DNA of 8,018 bases from positions 1 to 8,018 of the forward strand of contig JBFKOL010000189.1 in assembly GCA_041628815.1 (NCBI GenBank), read 5' to 3'. The translations under genes were made by a program, and so were the position numbers. This document shows positions 7,258 to 8,018 of the stretch, piece by piece. The notes below the pieces were generated by a model. The model was not told where the DNA came from and searched no databases. It saw only the letters and a list, made by a program, of their open reading frames with translations. The stretch comes from JBFKOL01 sp041628815 (GTDB lineage: Bacteria > Bacteroidota > Bacteroidia > Chitinophagales > Saprospiraceae). Positions within the stretch are counted from its first letter, which is position 1. Every line of letters begins with the position of its first letter.

Positions 7258-7958
7258 AAAAGATCAAAAAAATTTGTGTGCTTACCGGTGCTGGTGTCAG
7301 TGCAGAGAGCGGCATTGCAACCTTCAGAGGAGCAGGCGGTCTTTGGGAAGGACACGACATCATGGAAGTAGCTTCACCGCAAGGATGGCATCGGAATCCT
7401 GAGCTCGTCTTGGAATTTTACAACCAACGTCGTAGGGCCATGAAAAACGTAGTACCTAATAAGGCTCATTATACCATTGCTGAAATTGAGAAAAATTTTG
7501 AAGTAGTGGTGATCACCCAAAACATTGACGACCTGCACGAGCGTGGTGGATCGACACGCGTCATTCACCTGCACGGCGAACTGAACAAGGTACGAAGTGT
7601 ATTGAACGGCCACGAGATCTATGATTGGCCTGGTGACCTCCACCTGGGGGATTTATGCCCAGAAGGAAGCCAGCTTCGGCCTCACATCGTTTGGTTTGGA
7701 GAGATGGTCCCGATGCTCGAACCAGCTATTCGAGAAATGAATAACGCAGACTGCGTTTTGATCGTGGGCACATCAATGCAGGTATATCCAGCGGCAAGCC
7801 TTACCGCCTATGCTCCCGGCAATATCCCGATTTGCTATGTAGACCCCAATCCCCAGATCAACTATGAGTTGAGCCGGGCAAATAGGCTCAAAATATTCAA
7901 GGGGCCAGCAACTGTTGAAGTGCCCAGAGCCTTTGAATATATCCAATCGTTGCCATAA
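7254..7958 (+). CDS. NAD-dependent protein deacylase of the Sir2 family (SIRT5/CobB-like, without zinc-site cysteines)
   Basis: This 234-residue cytoplasmic enzyme is predicted to remove acyl groups from protein lysines, using NAD+ and releasing nicotinamide and O-acyl-ADP-ribose. Visible motifs are the NAD-binding GAGVSAESGIATFRG (12–26; the usual Pro after GI is Ala22), TQNIDDLHERGGS (88–100), the catalytic histidine in HLHGEL (H107), RPHIVWFGE (142–150) and GTSMQVYPAASL near 180. Tyr56 and Arg59 in EFYNQRR form the YxxR pair that in class III sirtuins favours succinyl- or malonyl-lysine. The segment where most sirtuins carry four zinc-binding cysteines (about 115–141) has only Cys135, so no structural zinc is expected; I recall similar zinc-less forms in other Bacteroidota. 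The start ATG overlaps the nnr stop as ATGA, implying translational coupling. Substrate preference is inferred, not shown. Confidence 0.94.
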   Translation: MKKIKKICVLTGAGVSAESGIATFRGAGGLWEGHDIMEVASPQGWHRNPELVLEFYNQRRRAMKNVVPNKAHYTIAEIEKNFEVVVITQNIDDLHERGGSTRVIHLHGELNKVRSVLNGHEIYDWPGDLHLGDLCPEGSQLRPHIVWFGEMVPMLEPAIREMNNADCVLIVGTSMQVYPAASLTAYAPGNIPICYVDPNPQINYELSRANRLKIFKGPATVEVPRAFEYIQSLP

Positions 7959-7961
7959 AAA

Positions 7962-7984
7962 AGGCAGCCCTGAAAGGACTGCCT
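7962..7984. terminator. Hairpin terminator, probably shared by convergent genes
   Basis: Starting four bases after the sirtuin stop, AGGCAG pairs with CTGCCT (6 bp). Inside it a C/A mismatch and CCT/AGG close over a GAA loop. On the minus strand the stem is followed at once by a run of six T, the classic intrinsic-terminator form. On the plus strand a T5 run (7992–7996) comes seven bases later, which is less ideal. It can end the nnr–sirtuin transcript and would better suit a gene arriving from the right. Confidence 0.72.
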
Positions 7985-8000
7985 CGTGGTCTTTTTGGTG

Positions 8001-8018
8001 TTAAAAGGTCAACTGCCA
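8001..8018 (-). CDS. Possible 3' end of a convergent gene (last five codons)
   Basis: Read on the minus strand, the edge gives codons for W-Q-L-T-F and then TAA at 8003–8001. This is followed within about 20 bases by a hairpin with a perfectly placed T6 run for this strand. An aromatic final residue (F) is typical of outer-membrane barrel proteins, but five codons are too few to say what it is. The support is the position of the terminator, not homology. Confidence 0.3.
   Translation of the reverse strand, partial: WQLTF

Noticed and set aside
6624..7355. Minus-strand frames under nnr and the sirtuin
   Set aside because: They overlap two strongly supported genes on the opposite strand and show no recognisable motifs.
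1..8018. CRISPR array, insertion sequence, tRNA/rRNA, toxin–antitoxin or phage-defence system
   Set aside because: No regularly spaced repeats, transposase motifs, terminal inverted repeats or RNA gene signatures were seen. A sirtuin can be part of defence systems, but here it is a stand-alone metabolic type fused to nothing and paired with nnr.

Overview
This window looks like chromosomal DNA from a Bacteroidota bacterium. The best guess is the Saprospiria, Cytophagales or Chitinophagales side of the phylum. The grounds are protein families largely confined to that phylum: a PorP/SprF outer-membrane protein, a TPR–PD40–CRD–OmpA protein with the layout of type IX secretion component PorE, and a large secreted PKD/Ig-like protein with the N-terminal 'THLVGG … QRCCRN' domain. 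A TAnnTTTG-type promoter box and the lack of obvious Shine-Dalgarno sequences agree. The genus cannot be told from the sequence.

Layout. Positions 1–5532 hold three tightly packed genes on the minus strand, read right to left. First is porP/sprF-like (5532–4525). Then comes a PorE-like OmpA protein (4525–2006, sharing 1 base with porP as TGATG). Last is the first 667 codons of a large secreted PKD-type surface protein (2002 to beyond position 1), which starts 3 bases after the previous stop. The left 2 kb has no complete gene, but it is not empty: it is one uninterrupted reading frame running off the window edge. A 234-base A+T-rich divergent intergenic region (5533–5766) carries candidate promoters and two perfect inverted repeats. 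Two plus-strand genes follow, overlapping by 4 bases (ATGA): the bifunctional NAD(P)HX repair enzyme Nnr (5767–7257, TTG start) and a zinc-less, SIRT5/CobB-like sirtuin (7254–7958). The right end has a hairpin terminator and possibly the last five codons of a convergent gene.

How the genes work together. The minus-strand trio fits a type IX secretion/surface-adhesin cassette: a secreted cargo, a PorP/SprF protein that such cargo is known to need in related systems, and an OmpA-domain lipid/peptidoglycan-side scaffold. The plus-strand pair links repair of damaged NAD(P)H with an NAD+-consuming protein deacylase. Nothing here looks mobile, and no RNA gene, CRISPR array or insertion sequence was seen. 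I found no clearly unprecedented system. The most useful observations are the operon layout, the corrected start of the OmpA gene, the truncated surface protein and the coupled nnr–sirtuin pair.
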